Assembly: GCF_008642275.1 (NCBI RefSeq)
Contig: NZ_CP029189.1
Location: forward strand, 5,810,001 to 5,874,000
Direction: 5' to 3'
Source of the DNA: Streptomyces venezuelae
Lineage (GTDB): Bacteria; Actinomycetota; Actinomycetes; Streptomycetales; Streptomycetaceae
Length of the DNA: 64,000 nucleotides
The position numbers were made by a program, and so were the translations under genes. Below the pieces are notes generated by a model. That model was not told where the DNA came from, did no database searches, and worked only from the letters and a program-made list of their open reading frames with translations. Every line of letters starts with the position of its first letter. The first letter of the stretch is position 1. Positions 32,483-40,532 of this stretch are shown here, piece by piece.

Positions 32483-33448
32483 CTACTCCCAGGCGGTGCG
32501 GTGTCTGAGCCACGACAACGCGGCGGCACCGTAGACCGCACGGTTCTGCCGCAGGAACGGCGCCCCAGGGGGATCGAGGTGCCGGGAGCACCAGATCCAG
32601 TATCCGGCCAGCCCGGCGGCGAACCCGGTCAGCGCGTCGGGGGCTGGCTGCGGCAGATGAGCCACGGCGGCCTCGGCTTCGGCGGGGGTGTGGCCGCCCA
32701 CGATCAGCGCGGGGACCAGGAGAGCGGGGTCGATCCAGTCGGCGCCCCGGAAGCGGTAGGACCAGTCGATCAGGATCACGGAGTTGTCGGGGCGGCGGAT
32801 CATGTTGTCCGGCCGGATGTCCCAGTGGACGAGGGTGTCGCCTCCGGCAGCGGTCTTCCACTGCTGCTCGACGCCGACGAGGTTCTCCAGATGGCGCTCC
32901 GCCCAGGGATCGAGTCCCTCGGCGTCCTCGCCGTGAAGGTCGGCCCAGCCGGTGAACCACTTCCCGAGGACGTCCTCCACGGGAACCGCGTCTTCGACCG
33001 GGCAGGGGGTCAGCGTCTTCCCTGCGGACTCGACAGCCGCGACGGCGGCCTCGACGTCACCCTCCGGGCTGAAGTCGGGGTCTTGCCCGGACACGCTCTC
33101 CAGGCACAGCAGCCACCACTCCATGCCGTCGCGGGGGGCCGACCACCACAGCACCTCCGGCCCTGTACCGCGAGGCAGCGACGAGGTGACGGCCACCTCG
33201 TCCGCGTACTGCCGGGCGAAGGGGTGCGCGCCGTCCATGCCCTTGAGGAACACCTCGCGGCCGTCCCCGAGCCGCAGCCGTGAGGCCATGCCCGGCGTGT
33301 ACCCGCCGCCGCAGGTCCGCGCCTCCACGACCGGAGACCCCATCTGTTGCTCTGCGTGGGCGCGTACCGCGTCGGGCAGGGTCGCCCAGTCCGGACGTAC
33401 GGAGGTGGCAGTCATGGCCGCCACTTTAGGGATGATGCGCTCACCCAT
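32483..33448 (-). CDS. aminoglycoside phosphotransferase (APH) family kinase
   Basis: 321 residues. ATG at 33448 overlaps the dioxygenase stop by 8 nt and has AAAGGA upstream; an internal ATG at 33415 is weaker. The APH/choline kinase fold is clear: ATP lysine in REVFLKG (K69), catalytic loop H208-W-D210-I-R-P-D-N215 and metal-binding IDW (D228). Members phosphorylate aminoglycosides, choline, homoserine, or, in class V lanthipeptide and thioamitide clusters, Ser/Thr of a precursor peptide. In this operon, behind a small Thr/Ser/Cys-rich peptide, a peptide substrate is worth testing; antibiotic resistance is the plain alternative. Confidence 0.85.
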   Translation of the reverse strand: MGERIIPKVAAMTATSVRPDWATLPDAVRAHAEQQMGSPVVEARTCGGGYTPGMASRLRLGDGREVFLKGMDGAHPFARQYADEVAVTSSLPRGTGPEVLWWSAPRDGMEWWLLCLESVSGQDPDFSPEGDVEAAVAAVESAGKTLTPCPVEDAVPVEDVLGKWFTGWADLHGEDAEGLDPWAERHLENLVGVEQQWKTAAGGDTLVHWDIRPDNMIRRPDNSVILIDWSYRFRGADWIDPALLVPALIVGGHTPAEAEAAVAHLPQPAPDALTGFAAGLAGYWIWCSRHLDPPGAPFLRQNRAVYGAAALSWLRHRTAWE

Positions 33449-34217
33449 ACGGTCCTTTCTCGTGAAGTCCGAGCAATCGGGTCAGCCGGCCGGACGCTCC
33501 GGCCGGGACGTCTTCGGGCATGCGGTAGTTGACGAAGGGGTAGAACCGCTGGCTGACGAACCGGCGCCCGTACGCCGTGGTCAGCAGATAGCGGGTCCGG
33601 TCGGACTGGTTCGGCGCACCCCGGTGCCAGGTCTGGCTGTTGACGAGGTAGGCGTCGCCGGCTCGCGCCAGCAGGGATACGGGCGTGTCGGGCAGATCGG
33701 GCGTGTAGGCCGGGCGGCGGCCGGAGAGGTGACTTCGGGGGATGACCTGCGTCGGCCCGTGGTGCTCGTCCTCGATGTTGCTGAGCGCGATCATGACGTT
33801 CACGGTGTAGCAGGGGATGGTGCGGTCGGCGTCAGCCATGGACGGCAGGGTGTTCAGGAAGGGGAAGAACAGCTCGTCGTCGATGTGCCACCTGGTGATG
33901 CCCCGGCCGGGCGGGATGCGAAGCGCGTTCTGGGAGATCATGTGGCAGTCGGGGCCGAGGATCCCGTCCACCAGGTCGGCCACCGGCGTGTAGTCGATCA
34001 TGTCGCGGAATGCCCGGTCGTACTCGAACATCCGCATGAGGCTGACATCTCCCCGCAGGAGATCCTGCTCGGGACTTGCGGAGCGGGTGGCCGGGTCCTG
34101 GTAGCGCTGCTCCACCAGATCCCGAAGGTGCCCGGCCGCGGCGCGCGGGACAAGGGACGGCAGTATGGCGAACCCCACCCGATGGAACGTCGACAGGGCA
34201 CCTTCGAGATCGCGCAC
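33441..34217 (-). CDS. phytanoyl-CoA dioxygenase (PhyH) family Fe(II)/2-oxoglutarate oxygenase
   Basis: 258 residues from GTG at 34217, with AGGAG 5 nt upstream and only 1 nt after the stop of the GRDP-like gene. The iron triad is intact: H111-x-D113 (TRWHIDDELF) and H198 (SQTWHRG), followed by the 2-oxoglutarate arginine in SDRTRYLL (207 or 209). PhyH enzymes hydroxylate small molecules, amino acids or peptide side chains. The tight coupling to the peptide operon suggests a peptide or peptide-derived substrate. No signal peptide or membrane segment. Confidence 0.87.
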   Translation of the reverse strand: MRDLEGALSTFHRVGFAILPSLVPRAAAGHLRDLVEQRYQDPATRSASPEQDLLRGDVSLMRMFEYDRAFRDMIDYTPVADLVDGILGPDCHMISQNALRIPPGRGITRWHIDDELFFPFLNTLPSMADADRTIPCYTVNVMIALSNIEDEHHGPTQVIPRSHLSGRRPAYTPDLPDTPVSLLARAGDAYLVNSQTWHRGAPNQSDRTRYLLTTAYGRRFVSQRFYPFVNYRMPEDVPAGASGRLTRLLGLHEKGPYG

Positions 34218-34218
34218 G

Positions 34219-34794
34219 TCAGCTCCTCGTGGGCATCTTGGCGTAGTCCTCTTCGGGGACCTCGGGCGGCATGTGCTCGGCCCCCACCCAGATGCGGCGG
34301 CTGAAGTCCTCGTACTGCTCGGTGTTGAGGATGAACGCGTGCCAGACCATGTCCACGGGACCGGACGGCGCGTTGTGCTCCGTGGGATAGAGCATGGACA
34401 GCGCCACGTACTGACGGAACTCCGCGATGAGCGGGATGGCGTGCTTCTCGAAGAAGTAGTCGCGGAACTCGACGGCCTTGGTGTCGTCGGTGCCCTCGAA
34501 GTCGCCTTCGGAGGGGTTGAACACGAGCCACTGCCGCATGACCTCGGAGGCCCAGTAGCGGCAGTGCTTGTCCCACTGCCCGAACCACAGCAACAGAGGG
34601 AGAACCTGCTCGTTGTCGAACAGCCGCCCCTCACGCAGCAGCCGGCGCGGACTCAGGCCCAGGAGCAGGAACCCCAAGTCGTACTCCTCCAGCAGCGTCA
34701 GCCGCTTGCGGAGGTCGTCGTCCATGTTCGGCTTGGCCGCAACGCACTTGTCGAGGATCGATCCGCGCTCGGCGGTCAGAACCTTCATCTCCAC
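34219..34794 (-). CDS. glycine-rich-domain-like (GRDP-type) protein of unknown function
   Basis: 191 residues if started at GTG 34794, which has GGAGG 6 nt upstream; ATG at 34800 touches that ribosome site and is unlikely. The C-terminal PVDMVWHAFILNTEQYEDF is the WHxxIL-type signature of the GRDP-like fold. A helical N-terminal half carries LLEEYDLGFLLLGLSPRRLL. The fold has no known chemistry in bacteria. The protein could guide the peptide encoded directly upstream (62-nt gap) to the enzymes encoded downstream; that role is inference. Confidence 0.7.
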   Translation of the reverse strand: MEMKVLTAERGSILDKCVAAKPNMDDDLRKRLTLLEEYDLGFLLLGLSPRRLLREGRLFDNEQVLPLLLWFGQWDKHCRYWASEVMRQWLVFNPSEGDFEGTDDTKAVEFRDYFFEKHAIPLIAEFRQYVALSMLYPTEHNAPSGPVDMVWHAFILNTEQYEDFSRRIWVGAEHMPPEVPEEDYAKMPTRS

Positions 34795-34855
34795 GTTCAT
34801 CCTCCGGTCTGGGAGGGGCCGGACACTTCCTGCGCCCGGCCCCCGGTGGGCGTGA

Positions 34856-35044
34856 CTAGGCGGTGGCGGCCGTGGTGGTGACGGGCGGCGTCACGCTGTA
34901 GCACTTCGAGCAGGTGTCCTCGCCCGAGGGCCACACGCGGGCGTCACGAGCGCCGAAGACGTCCGCCATGCGGTCCCGGGTGGCGTGGTAGACCGACACC
35001 CCGCCGGGAGCGGTGTTCTCGTTGGATGCGATGTGTCCGCGCAT
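34856..35044 (-). CDS. small peptide, candidate modified-peptide precursor
   Basis: 62 residues; ATG at 35044 with AAGGAGAAAGGGA upstream. The N-terminal ~40 residues are polar and charged (a possible leader with VYHATRDRMADVFGARDARVW). The tail after E42 is rich in modifiable residues: C45 and C48 (DTCSKCYS), then VTPPVTTTAATA with five threonines. There is no signal peptide or membrane helix. It is the first gene of a five-gene operon with a GRDP-like protein, dioxygenase, APH kinase and P-loop kinase, the layout expected of a ribosomal peptide cluster. I recognise no homologue; a small metal- or regulator-binding protein is the alternative. Confidence 0.6.
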   Translation of the reverse strand: MRGHIASNENTAPGGVSVYHATRDRMADVFGARDARVWPSGEDTCSKCYSVTPPVTTTAATA

Positions 35045-35160
35045 CGGTGTTCCCTTTCTCCTTGGTTGTCCCGCGGGGGATCCCGTGGGAAGTCCTGGTG
35101 GAATCCGGTGCCTTTCGCATGTCGCAAGGCGTATCCCGGACAGCAGAGTGGGGGCCTGGC

Positions 35161-35301
35161 CTATCCGCCGGGGCGGCCGGCGAGGACCAGGGCGACGACA
35201 CCGACCGTGACGAAGACGACGTACACGAGGACGGCTAATCGCTGGCGCACCTCAGTGACGAAGCTCCTGCCCCCGGTGGCCGTGTCGGCGCAGTTCGACA
35301 C
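35161..35301 (-). CDS. possible single-helix membrane protein, 46 aa
   Basis: A short frame from GTG 35301 to TAG 35161. It has one clear membrane segment, RLAVLVYVVFVTVGVVALVL, at about residues 21-40, after a short N-terminus with one cysteine and before RPGG. No good ribosome site precedes the GTG, so the start is uncertain. It lies upstream of the candidate precursor gene on the same strand. Confidence 0.35.
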   Translation of the reverse strand: MSNCADTATGGRSFVTEVRQRLAVLVYVVFVTVGVVALVLAGRPGG

Positions 35302-35488
35302 CGGACCGGTCGGGGGATCCGGGAAGTCGGCTGGTCGGGGTCACGGTCGTGCTCCTGCCGTCGTCGTGGAAGACGGCTCTGCTCCCGGTAAGGGGGTGGC
35401 ACAGGGGCAGAGCCGCCGGTCTTGGGGAGTTACTTGCGGAAATCGGCACGATTCAACGGCCGCTGCCGCACGCGGCGGAACGTTTCCA

Positions 35489-35516
35489 GGGGGTTTCGAG
35501 GCCGGAAGAAACCCCC
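35489..35516 (+). promoter_or_regulatory. hairpin in the leader of the XRE/TPR regulator
   Basis: GGGGGTTTC (35489-35497) pairs with GAAACCCCC (35508-35516), 9 bp with a 10-nt loop, followed by GTTT. It is 55 nt before the start codon, so it could be an attenuator, a terminator from upstream, or an operator. The rest of 35045-35571 shows no other firm signal. Confidence 0.5.
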
Positions 35517-35571
35517 GTTTCCCCGCAGGCGCGTAGCCTCGTCGCACGCCCTGAGGGGAAGGTGACTTCAC

Positions 35572-36912
35572 GTGGACAACGCGCTGACGACGCACCCGTT
35601 GACGTACGTGCGGGAACGCAACGGGTGGGGGAAGGCCGAGCTGGCCCGGCTACTGTGCCGACGGGGAAGGCTGCTGGGGATTGCGCTGGCGACGAACCGG
35701 ACGACGGTGTGGAAGTGGGAGAACGGGCAGGAGCCCGATGCGGACGCCCAGCACGTTCTTGCTGACCTGCTGGGTGTGGACCGGGGCCTGATCAAGTCGC
35801 TGGGCTGGCCGGGATGGCTGCCGGCGTGGGAGAAAACGAGCCTTCTCGCACCCTGGACCCGCGACGGTACCGTGTCGGTATTCGCCGAGCTGGTCAGGAG
35901 TGGACACATGGATCGACGGGGCTTCCTTTCCATCACAGGATCCGCGCTCGCGGGAGTCGCGGCGAACTGGGCCGCGGCACCTGAGGCGTTCGCGTCGGCC
36001 GTCGAAGGCGACCGCGTCACCGACGACATGGTCACCACCCTGGAAACCCGCGTCGCGACCCTGCGTACCCTCGATGACCAGATGGGCGGTGCGCGTCTAC
36101 TGGAGCAGGCGACCGGCGACCTCTCCCTGATCACGAGCCTCCTCGAACACGGCACCTACACCAGCGCCGTCGAGCAGCGCCTGTACGGCATGGCGGCCCG
36201 CGTGTCCTACCTGGCCGGGTGGATGGCGTACGACAAGGGGCTCCGTTCGCTGGGCCAGCGCTACTACGTGGCGTCCTTGCGGAGTTCCCGTACCGCCGAC
36301 GACACCGCGTTCGGGGCATTCATGCTCGCCGAGATGGGTGTGCACGTCTCCGACAGCGGCGACACCGCACAACGGGTCAACCTGATCGACACCGCCATCG
36401 ACAACGCGCCCACCGCGCTCCCCCCGGCCGTTGCCTCGTACCTGCATCTGCACCATGCCGAGGCGCTCTCCCGCGACGGCCAGCATGAAGCCGCAGGGAA
36501 GGCACTGAACCGGGCCTACGACCGCTTCGGCGGGCACCAGGACGGCGATCAGCCCGACTGGCTCGCCTGGTACGGCGAGGCCCAGTTGAAGTCCACCGAG
36601 GGCAAGATCCTCCTCCGGTCCGGATTCCCGGAGCGAGCCACCACCGCTCTCGCGCTCTCCGTCGACCAGGCCGTCCCTCGCGACAAGGCCGTCCGGTCCG
36701 GCCGCCTGGCCACTGCCCGACTCGCCAGCCGCGACCTCGACGGCGCTCTTGACGCCGCCACCATCGGCCTTGCCCTCCTCGAAGGGAAGGTGCGCTCCGA
36801 CCGCGCCCGCAGCAGGCTGACGAAGTTCAGCGGCTACCTCGAACCCCACGCCGACGCCCCCGCCGTCCGTGAATTCCGCGAACGCCTGCGCGCCCTTCCA
36901 GTAGCGGCCTGA
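35572..36912 (+). CDS. XRE family regulator with TPR-like C-terminal domain
   Basis: 446 residues from GTG (GAGGGGAAGG upstream). The N-terminal helix-turn-helix (about 8-75, NRTTVWKWENGQEPD) is followed by a linker with MDRRGFLSITGSALAGVAANWA and then ~300 residues of helical TPR-like repeats (AARVSYLAGWMAYDKG, LHHAEALSRDGQHEAA). This is a common Streptomyces regulator type (NsdA-like) in which the repeats sense a peptide or protein partner. It is divergent from the small-peptide operon and is its likely regulator. Confidence 0.85.
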   Translation: MDNALTTHPLTYVRERNGWGKAELARLLCRRGRLLGIALATNRTTVWKWENGQEPDADAQHVLADLLGVDRGLIKSLGWPGWLPAWEKTSLLAPWTRDGTVSVFAELVRSGHMDRRGFLSITGSALAGVAANWAAAPEAFASAVEGDRVTDDMVTTLETRVATLRTLDDQMGGARLLEQATGDLSLITSLLEHGTYTSAVEQRLYGMAARVSYLAGWMAYDKGLRSLGQRYYVASLRSSRTADDTAFGAFMLAEMGVHVSDSGDTAQRVNLIDTAIDNAPTALPPAVASYLHLHHAEALSRDGQHEAAGKALNRAYDRFGGHQDGDQPDWLAWYGEAQLKSTEGKILLRSGFPERATTALALSVDQAVPRDKAVRSGRLATARLASRDLDGALDAATIGLALLEGKVRSDRARSRLTKFSGYLEPHADAPAVREFRERLRALPVAA

Positions 36913-37309
36913 ACCGGATGAGCGCATTCGACTAGTGCGGGATTCCGGCCGTCATCACCGACGCCGACGTCTCGGACCCGAACGTGGTTGGCCCGAACAC
37001 CGTGGAGGCGGTCTCCTCCTGCGACTCGTGTCGTTACCAGCGCCGGCGTTCCTGTCCGGGGCCTGGGCTTTTCTGGACAAGCGCGCATGAAAACACTGAG
37101 GCCCCATCGCTCTCCGTGAAGAGTGACGGGGCCTCGGTGGTGTGCTGCTGCGCACCTGGCGGAGCGTCAACCGAACGCCCTCGCGCAGCACGCTTCTTGC
37201 GCAAGGCGACGGAAGGCGTCGATGGGCTATGGAAGCTATTTCCGCAGGTCAGGGGCCTGTTTTCAAGGCTTAGAGTTATGCCCTGATTGATCCCTGTTTT
37301 TCCATGGGT
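36913..37309. other. 397-bp gap, edge of the accessory locus
   Basis: No supported gene. It contains a hairpin, GAGGCCCC (37098-37105) with GGGGCCTC (37128-37135) and an inner CTCT/AGAG stem, plus a palindromic TTGCGCAA (37197-37204). Composition is less G+C rich at 37250-37300. It could be the scar of an insertion, but I see no direct repeat at the two ends of the locus. Confidence 0.45.
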
Positions 37310-38839
37310 CTAGATGTCGCGGAAGATCTCGATCTGGGCGCCCACCGAGTTGAGGCGCTCGGCCAGTTCCTCGTAGCCGCGGTTGATGACGTAGACGTTG
37401 CGCAGCACCGAGGTGCCCTCCGCCGCCATCATCGCCAGGAGGACCACCACCGCCGGGCGCAGGGCCGGCGGGCACATCATCTCCGCCGCGCGCCAGCGCG
37501 TGGGGCCCTCCACCAGGACGCGGTGGGGGTCGAGGAGCTGGAGGCGGCCGCCGAGGCGGTTCAGGTCCGTCAGGTAGATGGCCCGGTTGTCGTACACCCA
37601 GTCGTGGATCAGGGTCTGGCCCTGCGCCACGGCGGCGATGGCCGCGAAGAACGGCACGTTGTCGATGTTGAGCCCGGGGAACGGCATCGGGTGGATCTTG
37701 TCGATCGGGGCTTCGAGCTTCGAGGGGCGGACCGTGAGGTCGACCAGGCGGGTGCGGCCGTTGTCGGCGGTGTACTCCGCCGAGCGGTCGTGGTCCAGGC
37801 CCATCTCCTCCAGGACCGCGAGCTCGATCTCCATGAACTCGATCGGCACCCGGCGGATGGTGAGCTCCGACTCCGTGACGACCGCGGCGGCGAGCAGGCT
37901 CATCGCCTCGACCGGGTCCTCGGAGGGGGAGTAGTCCACGTCCACGTCGATGCTCGGGACACCGTGGACGGTGAGCGTGGTGGTGCCGACGCCGTCGACC
38001 CGGACGCCCAGGGCCTCCAGGAAGAAGCACAGGTCCTGGACCATGTAGTTGGAGGAGGCGTTGCGGATGACGGTCACGCCGTCGTGCCGGGCCGCGGCCA
38101 GCAGGGCGTTCTCGGTGACGGTGTCCCCGCGCTCGGTCAGCACGATCGGGCGGTCGGGGGAGATCCCGGGGACGACCTTCGCGTGGTAGATGCCCTCGGT
38201 CGCGGTGATGTCCAGGCCGAAGCGGCGCAGGGCGATCATGTGCGGCTCGATGGTGCGCGTGCCGAGGTCGCAGCCGCCCGCGTAGGGCAGACGGAACGTC
38301 TCCATCCGGTGCAGCAGCGGGCCCAGGAACATGATGATGCTCCGGGTCCGGCGGGCCGCGTCCGCGTCCATGGCCTCCATGTCGAGGCGGGCCGGCGGGA
38401 TCAGCTCCAGGTCCACGCCGTCGTTGATCCAACGGGTGCGGACACCGATGGAGTTGAGGACCTCCAGGAGACGGTAGACCTCTTCGATGCGGGCCACTCG
38501 GCGCAGCACCGTACGGCCCTTGTTGAGCAACGAGGCGCAGAGCAGGGCGACACACGCGTTCTTGCTGGTCTTGACGTCGATGGCGCCGGACAGACGGCGG
38601 CCGCCCACCACGCGCAGGTGCATCGGGCCGGCGTAGCCCAGGGAGACGATCTCGCTGTCGAGCGCTTCGCCGATTCGGGCGATCATCTCAAGGCTGATGT
38701 TCTGGTTGCCGCGCTCGATCCGGTTCACTGCGCTCTGGCTGGTGCCGAGGGCGTCGGCGAGCTGACTCTGTGTCCAGCCCCGGTGCTGCCGGGCGTCACG
38801 GATGAGCCTGCCGATACGTACGAGGTAGTCGTCTGCCAT
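37310..38839 (-). CDS. murA: UDP-N-acetylglucosamine 1-carboxyvinyltransferase (MurA) with N-terminal XRE domain
   Basis: 509 residues, about 70 more than ordinary MurA. Residues ~5-62 are a classic XRE helix-turn-helix (GWTQSQLADALGTSQSAVNRIERG). The EPT/MurA fold follows, with the substrate-binding KTSKNA (90-95) and the catalytic cysteine C190 in AGGCDLGTR. The enzyme adds enolpyruvate from PEP to UDP-GlcNAc, the first step of peptidoglycan synthesis. C190 predicts fosfomycin sensitivity. The fusion suggests the enzyme controls its own or other genes; a palindrome lies 12 nt upstream of its start codon. Known fused orthologues exist in Streptomyces. Confidence 0.9.
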   Translation of the reverse strand: MADDYLVRIGRLIRDARQHRGWTQSQLADALGTSQSAVNRIERGNQNISLEMIARIGEALDSEIVSLGYAGPMHLRVVGGRRLSGAIDVKTSKNACVALLCASLLNKGRTVLRRVARIEEVYRLLEVLNSIGVRTRWINDGVDLELIPPARLDMEAMDADAARRTRSIIMFLGPLLHRMETFRLPYAGGCDLGTRTIEPHMIALRRFGLDITATEGIYHAKVVPGISPDRPIVLTERGDTVTENALLAAARHDGVTVIRNASSNYMVQDLCFFLEALGVRVDGVGTTTLTVHGVPSIDVDVDYSPSEDPVEAMSLLAAAVVTESELTIRRVPIEFMEIELAVLEEMGLDHDRSAEYTADNGRTRLVDLTVRPSKLEAPIDKIHPMPFPGLNIDNVPFFAAIAAVAQGQTLIHDWVYDNRAIYLTDLNRLGGRLQLLDPHRVLVEGPTRWRAAEMMCPPALRPAVVVLLAMMAAEGTSVLRNVYVINRGYEELAERLNSVGAQIEIFRDI

Positions 38840-38850
38840 GGGGGCACGCT

Positions 38851-38866
38851 ATCTCAGATATGAGAT
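38851..38866. promoter_or_regulatory. palindrome at the murA start
   Basis: ATCTCA-GATA-TGAGAT, perfect 6-bp arms, 11 nt from the murA start codon. A good size for an XRE dimer and thus a candidate autoregulatory operator for the fused HTH domain. Confidence 0.5.
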
Positions 38867-38909
38867 GAACCCTCCGCCGGGTGCGGCAAATGGGTGAATT
38901 GAGTGGAAC

Positions 38910-39395
38910 TTACCGTCCATCAGGCCTCACGGCCGGGTCTCCGTGCGCGTGATGGCCGACGATCCGGCCCAGCAGGGAGGTGAGCTGCTCCCGCTCCCCG
39001 GCGGACAGCGGAGCCAGCAGTTCGTCCTGGGCTGCGGCGAGGATCTGCTCCAGTCTGCGCAGCTGCCGCCGGCCGGGCGGTGTGAGGGTGATGACGTTTC
39101 GCCTGCGGTCCTCGGGGTCGGGGGTCCGCTCCACCAGTTCGCGTGCGGCGAGTTCGTTGATGACGGCGACCAGGTCGCTGCGGTGGATGCCGGTACGGGC
39201 GCTGAGGGTGGCCTGGCTCGCCGGACCGGACTCCTCCAGGGCGACCAGGGCCGCGTAGTGCCATTTGTGGGCATCTGCCCCGCTCAGGCCGTCGGTCACG
39301 ATCCGCTGCGCCTGGGTGTTGGCCTGCCCCAGCAGTCGGCTGGGGAGTTCGCGCAGCCGTGCGGGGACGAGGGGGCCGTTCTCTTCCGGGGTCAT
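38910..39395 (-). CDS. MarR family transcriptional regulator
   Basis: 161 residues. The winged helix-turn-helix (ASQATLSARTGIHRSDLVAVINELAARELVERTPDPEDRRRNVITLT, residues ~59-104) has the DRR wing of MarR proteins, flanked by helical dimerisation segments. It is divergent from the haloalkane dehalogenase gene with ~95 bp between them, including two inverted repeats. It is probably a repressor of that enzyme and of itself, released by a small hydrophobic or phenolic ligand. Confidence 0.9.
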   Translation of the reverse strand: MTPEENGPLVPARLRELPSRLLGQANTQAQRIVTDGLSGADAHKWHYAALVALEESGPASQATLSARTGIHRSDLVAVINELAARELVERTPDPEDRRRNVITLTPPGRRQLRRLEQILAAAQDELLAPLSAGEREQLTSLLGRIVGHHAHGDPAVRPDGR

Positions 39396-39427
39396 GGAGC
39401 GATGTTACCCATTGCGTTAGTGGCACG

Positions 39428-39461
39428 AACGATATAGTTTCGTTTGCGTCACGAACGTTCG
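39428..39461. promoter_or_regulatory. inverted repeats between marR-type and dehalogenase genes
   Basis: AACGA-N7-TCGTT (39428-39444), a 17-bp spaced repeat typical of MarR sites, and an exact 10-bp palindrome CGAACGTTCG (39452-39461). The ATATAGTTT between them looks like a -10 zone. Confidence 0.6.
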
Positions 39462-39490
39462 GTGCACCAACGATTACCGGAGGGGTTCCC

Positions 39491-40375
39491 ATGCCCACGA
39501 TCGACGTACTCGACTCGACGATGTACTACGAGGACCACGGAGCCGCCGGCACCCGGCCCGGCAGCGTCCCGTTCGTCTTCCTGCACGGCAACCCGACCTC
39601 CTCCCACCTCTGGCGGGGCGTCCTGCCCCGGATCGGGGGCGGTGTCCGGGTCCTGGCCCCGGACCTCATCGGGATGGGCCGCTCCGGAAAGCCGGGCGGC
39701 GAGTACCGCTTCGAGGACCACGCCCGCTACCTGGATGCGTGGTTCGACGCCCTCGGGCTCGACGAGGTGGTGCTGGTCGGCCAGGACTGGGGCGGGGCGC
39801 TCGCCTTCCACCGGGCCGCCCGCCACCCCGGGCGGGTCCGCGGCATCGCCTTCATGGAGACGATCGTGCGGCCGCTGGGCTGGGCGCAGTACCCGCCCGC
39901 CGCGCGGGCCCGGTTCGAGGCGATCCGCACCCCGGGCCTGGGGGAGGAGATGGTCCTGGACCGCAACATCTTCATCGAGGACAGCATCCGGCAGACGGTG
40001 CTGAACCCGATGAGCGAGGCGGACCACGCCGTCTACGCCGCCCCCTACCCGACCCCAGAGAGCAGGCGCCCCCTGCTGCGGTGGGCCCGCTCGCTGCCGA
40101 TCGACGGCGATCCGGCCGACGTGCACGCCGTCGTCGAGAAGTACGACGCCTGGCTGTCCGACAGCCCGGACGTGCCCAAGCTGCTGCTCACCTTCGACGG
40201 CTCACCGGCCCTGATGACCGGCCCCGAGACGGTCGCCTGGTGCGAGGAGAACGTCTCGGCACTGGAGACCGAGTACTGCGGCCCGGCCGCCCACCTCTGC
40301 CCCGAGGACCGGCCCGAGGAGATCGCCGCCGCCCTCAACTCCTGGGCCGCCCGCCACGGCCTCGCGGCGGGCTGA
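39491..40375 (+). CDS. haloalkane dehalogenase
   Basis: 294 residues, the DhaA length. An alpha/beta hydrolase with the HLD-II residue set: nucleophile D99 (VGQDWGG), catalytic acid E123 (FMETIV), base H268 (AAHLCPEDRP), and halide-binding N34 (HGNPTSS) and W100. These together separate it from epoxide hydrolases, which lack the N34/W100 pair. It converts haloalkanes to alcohol and halide in the cytosol. ATG with GGAGGGG upstream; likely under the divergent MarR regulator. Natural substrate unknown. Confidence 0.9.
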   Translation: MPTIDVLDSTMYYEDHGAAGTRPGSVPFVFLHGNPTSSHLWRGVLPRIGGGVRVLAPDLIGMGRSGKPGGEYRFEDHARYLDAWFDALGLDEVVLVGQDWGGALAFHRAARHPGRVRGIAFMETIVRPLGWAQYPPAARARFEAIRTPGLGEEMVLDRNIFIEDSIRQTVLNPMSEADHAVYAAPYPTPESRRPLLRWARSLPIDGDPADVHAVVEKYDAWLSDSPDVPKLLLTFDGSPALMTGPETVAWCEENVSALETEYCGPAAHLCPEDRPEEIAAALNSWAARHGLAAG

Positions 40376-40399
40376 GCCCCGCGGCGGCGAAGCGGCGGG

Positions 40400-40512
40400 C
40401 CGAGCCCGACAGCGGCCGCGCCCGACAGGACCGAGCCCCACAGCGCCGAGCCCGACAGACGCCGAACCCCACAGCGGCCGAACCCGACAGAGCCGAGCCC
40501 GACAGCGGCCGA
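40400..40512 (+). repeat. degenerate tandem repeat between convergent genes
   Basis: About seven copies of a 15-17-nt unit close to CCGAGCCCGACAGCG, with variants CCGAACCCCACAG and CCGCGCCCGACAG. There are no spacers, so it is not CRISPR. It lies just after the dehalogenase stop. Confidence 0.7.
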
Positions 40513-40532
40513 GGCTGCCGCAGGCGCCCCGC

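Noticed and set aside
40400..40512. CRISPR-like array
   Set aside because: Units are contiguous with no spacers and diverge strongly; no cas genes are near.
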